A stretch of 6,977 nucleotides of DNA from Balneolaceae bacterium. GTDB lineage: Bacteria; Bacteroidota; Rhodothermia; Balneolales; Balneolaceae. Position numbers and translations under genes: made by a program. Shown here one piece after another: positions 6,425-6,977 of the stretch. The stretch spans positions 1 through 6,977 of the forward strand of contig SKZL01000390.1 of the NCBI GenBank assembly GCA_007127395.1, written 5' to 3'. The notes under the pieces were generated by a model. It was given only the letters and a program-made list of their open reading frames with translations. It did not search any database and had not been told where the DNA came from. The number at the start of each line of letters is the position of its first letter. Position 1 is the first letter of the stretch.

Positions 6425-6977
6425 ATGACAAAAAATAGTTATCGGATGTTACTTAAAAGTGAGTTCCTGTTTGAACGTGCACAAAAATTTATTCCGGGTG
6501 GTGTAAACTCACCGGCACGTGCATTTAAATCTGTCGGCGGAGTTCCTGTTTTTTTTAAAAAGGCTAAGGGTTCCATTATCACAGATGAAGATGGAAATGA
6601 GTATATCGACTATGTCGGCTCCTGGGGACCAATGATCCTGGGGCACGCATATCCGGCAGTGATTAAAGCGGTTCAGGATGCCTCTTTTAACTCTACCTCT
6701 TTCGGGGCACCGACTTCGATTGAGATTGATATGGCGGAGCTGGTTCAGAATATGGTGCCGAATGTGGAGAGAGTCAGGATGGTTAACTCCGGTACAGAAG
6801 CGTGCATGAGTGCAATCAGAGTAGCGAGAGGTTATACCGGTAGAGAAAAGATTATCAAGTTTGAAGGGAACTATCATGGTCATGCCGACTCTTTCCTGAT
6901 TCAGGCAGGCAGCGGTGCTCTCACCCTGGGTAAACCGAGTAGTCCGGGTGTGACAAAAGGAACCGCCAAGGATACTC
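6425..6977 (+). CDS. hemL: Glutamate-1-semialdehyde 2,1-aminomutase, 3' part cut by window edge
   Basis: A PLP enzyme that turns glutamate-1-semialdehyde into 5-aminolevulinate, the last step of the C5 route to tetrapyrroles and the source of HemB's substrate; cytosolic dimer. The first 184 codons of a protein usually near 430 aa are present. Family marks in order are [12 protein letters not shown] near residues 23-33, [15 protein letters not shown], the PLP-phosphate-binding NSGTEA at 121-126, NYHGHAD at 149-155, and the glycine-rich active-site loop [10 protein letters not shown]. The PLP lysine lies beyond the window, so activity cannot be confirmed. Residue 127 is Cys, where I recall Thr as usual; this is next to, not in, the phosphate motif. 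The start at 6425 is chosen for the AGAGGA site. A start at 6446 would give the shorter N-terminus seen in many homologues. It lies 39 nt after htpX. Confidence 0.97.
   Translation, partial: MTKNSYRMLLKSEFLFERAQKFIPGGVNSPARAFKSVGGVPVFFKKAKGSIITDEDGNEYIDYVGSWGPMILGHAYPAVIKAVQDASFNSTSFGAPTSIEIDMAELVQNMVPNVERVRMVNSGTEACMSAIRVARGYTGREKIIKFEGNYHGHADSFLIQAGSGALTLGKPSSPGVTKGTAKDT

Noticed and set aside
6415..6438. Seven-codon ORF (MKIYDKK) overlapping the hemL start
   Set aside because: Its ATG directly abuts the AGAGGA site, which leaves no spacing for initiation, while hemL's ATG is 10 nt away. It is most simply chance.
1..6977. Mobile element, defence system, CRISPR array or RNA gene
   Set aside because: No transposase, integrase, terminal inverted repeats, target duplications, regularly spaced repeats, or tRNA/rRNA-like folds were seen. 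All space is taken by metabolic and housekeeping-type genes.

Overview
The window looks like ordinary chromosomal DNA from a Gram-negative bacterium of the Bacteroidota/Rhodothermota/Balneolota (FCB) group. The grounds are indirect. Most start codons lack a Shine-Dalgarno sequence and sit in A-rich leaders. The exported lipoprotein-type M28 peptidase is of a kind common in these phyla. Tetrapyrrole synthesis uses the C5 route (HemL), and HemB is the cysteine-free type. A family such as Balneolaceae would fit, but this is inference from memory of protein families, not a database result. Six protein genes fill almost the whole window, and no stretch over 300 bases lacks a gene. No tRNA, rRNA, CRISPR array, insertion sequence or phage gene was seen.

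Left arm (1-1712, minus strand): a short-chain dehydrogenase/reductase of the retinol/long-chain alcohol type is followed, with a 4-base ATGA stop/start overlap, by a class-3-type aldehyde dehydrogenase cut by the left edge. The pair reads as a two-step alcohol to aldehyde to carboxylate oxidation module with an unknown lipophilic substrate.

Divergent spacer (1713-1795): it is AT-rich and holds a TATAAT/TAATTTTG promoter-like element reading rightward and a 9-bp AT-only inverted repeat just before the next gene.

Right arm (1796-6977, plus strand): five co-directional genes. A lipoprotein M28 zinc peptidase (549 aa), an exported ChaN/Tiki-superfamily protein (294 aa) and hemB are separated by only 25 and 22 nt and probably form one transcript. 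After a 133-nt spacer come htpX (membrane zinc protease) and, 39 nt later, hemL, which runs off the right edge. HemL makes 5-aminolevulinate and HemB condenses two of these to porphobilinogen, so two early haem-pathway enzymes bracket a membrane-protein quality-control protease. A protein from a family with known haem binding sits directly upstream of hemB.

I see no clearly new defence, mobile or biosynthetic system. The points most worth a second look are the coupled SDR-ALDH pair, the ChaN-like protein beside hemB with two GxxH motifs, the htpX insertion between hem genes, an overrepresented TAACAGTG octamer, and an 11-codon ORF with an in-frame 18-bp-period repeat directly upstream of htpX.
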